DNA of 64,000 nucleotides from Opisthocomus hoazin (Eukaryota; Chordata; Aves; Opisthocomiformes; Opisthocomidae), in assembly GCF_030867145.1 (NCBI RefSeq), contig NC_134420.1, forward strand, positions 10,126,823 through 10,190,822, read 5' to 3'. Within the stretch, counting starts at the first letter, position 1. Each line of letters begins with the position of its first letter. Shown here piece by piece: positions 62,901 through 64,000 of the stretch. The notes under the pieces were generated by a model, which saw only the letters and a list, made by a program, of their open reading frames with translations, had not been told where the DNA came from and did no database searches. A program made the translations under genes and the position numbers.

Positions 62901-64000
62901 TGAACTTTTGGTGTCATTGTAAAGAAATTCTAAAATGAAATAAAATAAAATTCATTGGAATACAGACCTGAAGAGGACCTTTGGTTGAAGTGAATCTATT
63001 ACATGCTTTCTTCACAGGTCATTTCTGAGTTTACTTAAATGAAAACCTGCAAGAGGCGACAGCAACAAGCATATACCACAACCATTAGTATGGAAGACTT
63101 GAAACTCTGATTCTGTATCTCTGTATATCTTGTGGAAGTTCTTGTGAAAGTTGCCATGCTGAGATTCGTGATGGTGAAAATCTTCCTTTTGTCTCTGTGT
63201 AAATGGAATGTTGACTGCAACACAGCATTCCTTGTCGTACTACTTAGCAAAGAGCTCTTTGACTTTCAGGGGTCATCTGTGTAGTTAAAGGGTTAATTGT
63301 CATTGGCTATGCCTATTGAAGACTAAGACTGTTATCTTGAGAACGTCCTTTGGATGCTTAGTTACTGAGGAAGCCTGAACCCCCTGCCTCAAAACTGGGT
63401 CTGGTACCGTTCTAAATTAAAGGTAGTTAGGTGTGTAAATACTCTTGTGGACCCAGATGTAAAGTAAAATTCTACTGAGGATTCAGCATCTGTACTGTAG
63501 CCTTTTTTGGTGGTTTTACTTCAGGCTGGCTCCTGTCTGAGTGCCAATTTGTGGCTAGGGTGCACTTCCCAATTTAGTTTCATTGGCAGGAGTTCAGATC
63601 TTGTGCTCTGGAGTGGCTCACCGAAGCAAGCCGGAGCGCTGCGAGTGGAGGCCATCAGGAGGTTTGTTTCAAGTGTCTACTCCTCATCCAAATTAAATGC
63701 TAATGTAGATCCACCTTCTAATTCCACTTTGTGCCGTGCTGATCTTTCTGAGAAGCTTTAGCCTGTAGAAAATCAGTTCTGCAAGACATGAAACTATTTC
63801 ACAAATCAATATCCTGATTGCAAAAAAGAGTAACTGCTGCAGAAATGTGTTTTGTTCTGTTGCGTCTAGGCCAAATATAGATAGTGCATCTCCAGATAGG
63901 GTATCTTTCAACTCTGTTGAAAGTGATGAAATGTAGGCTTCTGTGTCAGGACATTTTTGGACAAGATTCTTACCAGTGATACGGAAAAAGAGCTTAGCGC

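Larger units (their letters stand above)
51411..64000. other. Intergenic or intronic sequence, no gene recognised
   Basis: 12.6 kb without a convincing exon. It contains an 18-bp tandem duplication (53779-53814), a short tandem duplication at 59872-59920, and TA/CA-rich tracts near 53.1 kb. It also has a more GC-rich patch at 56.9-57.4 kb of unknown origin. Open frames at - 56614-57087, - 57673-58155 and + 60386-60718 were inspected; none resembles a known protein. The expected neighbour CD59 may lie beyond the right edge, or may be present with exons I failed to see. Confidence 0.5.

Overview
The window looks like a piece of a bird nuclear chromosome. It is AT-rich and intron-dominated, with one sharp CpG island and no operons. 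It carries several CR1 LINE fragments with the avian octamer tail (attctatg type) and an LTR-retrotransposon-like repeat of a kind I remember as multi-copy in bird genomes. Old MIR/CORE-SINE-like remnants are also present. I cannot name the order or species.

Layout. (1) Positions 1-13326 hold the 3' end of KIAA1549L on the + strand. Four coding exons (3072-3169, 4377-4522, 9340-9491, 13045-13326) join with perfectly matching intron phases and give the last 225 residues of the protein plus the stop. (2) Positions 13327 to about 22400 are probably 3' UTR and downstream sequence, with candidate poly(A) signals near 16.6 kb and 22.38 kb and an antisense CR1 at 17.2 kb. (3) Positions 22.4-27.4 kb are intergenic, with a GC-rich block at 25.78-26.18 kb. 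(4) Positions 27451-28776 hold C11orf91 on the - strand. It has two coding exons and 144 codons, and its first exon lies inside a CpG island (28.2-29.2 kb). (5) From 29.2 to 64 kb I find no convincing coding exon. This stretch holds CR1 fragments (32986-33249 -, 42497-42573 +, 47279-48545 +, 51165-51410 -), an LTR-like repeat (33757-34478), MIR-like remnants, short tandem duplications and a good CTCF-like motif at 31983.

KIAA1549L and C11orf91 converge here as they do on human 11p13 (from memory). This synteny helps choose KIAA1549L over its paralogue KIAA1549. The next expected gene by synteny, CD59 on the - strand, was not recognised.

I found no new multi-gene system. The observations most worth checking are the C11orf91 splice model, the 7-bp direct repeats around three CR1 copies, the GC-rich block at 25.8 kb, the CTCF-like motifs on both sides of C11orf91, and the apparently gene-free 35 kb at the right. 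All assignments come from reading the sequence, without alignment or repeat-masking software.
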